Of a stretch of DNA of 64,000 nt, positions 63,975-64,000 are shown piece by piece. Numbering within the stretch: position 1 is the stretch's first letter; each line of letters opens with the position of its first letter. The notes beneath the pieces are model-generated. The model had not been told where the DNA came from and searched no databases. It saw nothing but the letters and a program-made list of their open reading frames with translations. The position numbers and the translations under genes are program-made. Source of the DNA: Linyphia triangularis (taxonomy: Eukaryota > Arthropoda > Arachnida > Araneae > Linyphiidae); contig OZ021723.1 in the NCBI GenBank assembly GCA_963978545.1, forward strand, positions 62,001 through 126,000, in the 5' to 3' direction.

Positions 63975-64000
63975 CTGTGTGGTTAGCGGCTCAGGCCACG
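63975..64000 (+). repeat. Start of a tRNA-like (SINE) sequence cut by the window end
   Basis: GTGTGGTTAGCGGCTCAGG resembles a tRNA A-box region (TGGTTAGCGG). The B-box would lie beyond the window, so tRNA gene versus SINE cannot be decided. Confidence 0.3.

Overview
The window is nuclear DNA of an arthropod, most likely a chelicerate such as a spider or relative. The histone proteins are canonical metazoan replication-dependent types, and the H1 and H2B N-termini look chelicerate. The rest is AT-rich, intron-scale, repeat-laden DNA. The species call is inference; only the animal and arthropod level is well supported.

Positions 1-13332 are the end of a tandem histone array with a 5151-bp unit. 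Each unit carries 5S rRNA (-), H2A (+), H3 (-), H1 (+), H4 (-) and H2B (+). All five histone genes are intronless, end in the 16-nt histone 3' stem-loop and have recognisable TATA boxes. The genes lie in three divergent pairs: 5S/H2A, H3/H1 and H4/H2B. The window opens inside an H2B gene, contains two complete units that read identically, and then a third unit that breaks off inside H3. The H2A of that last unit has an in-frame 24-nt insertion.

From 13333 to the end there is no complete host gene that I can defend. The region is a graveyard of mobile elements. It holds three solo LTRs of one Gypsy-type family (4-bp RYRY target duplications) and a complete but inactivated Gypsy-type element (49160-54918) with near-identical LTRs. 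There is also a decayed RNase H-bearing LINE (27193-30760), two Helitron-like elements (one carrying an 11-copy 148-bp satellite) and two piggyBac-type MITEs flanked by TTAA. A hAT-like element, a 3.4-kb TIR element (38261-41654) around a decayed gene of unknown function, and a composite element with 128-bp tRNA-like terminal direct repeats follow the same pattern. Two insertions of a 58-59-bp hairpin retroposon have perfect 12-14-bp target duplications. A dispersed family (Rep-A below) has four to five copies. Very long (TA)n tracts lie around the LTR elements.

The most unusual items are the 5S gene embedded in the histone unit, the ultra-short hairpin retroposon, the TIR element with a gene family of unknown function, and the Gypsy element whose LTRs look young while its coding frame has six TAA stops and two catalytic Asp-to-Tyr changes. 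A few exon-like stretches (42903-42972 minus, 61777-61938 plus) are the only hints of host genes outside the histone array.
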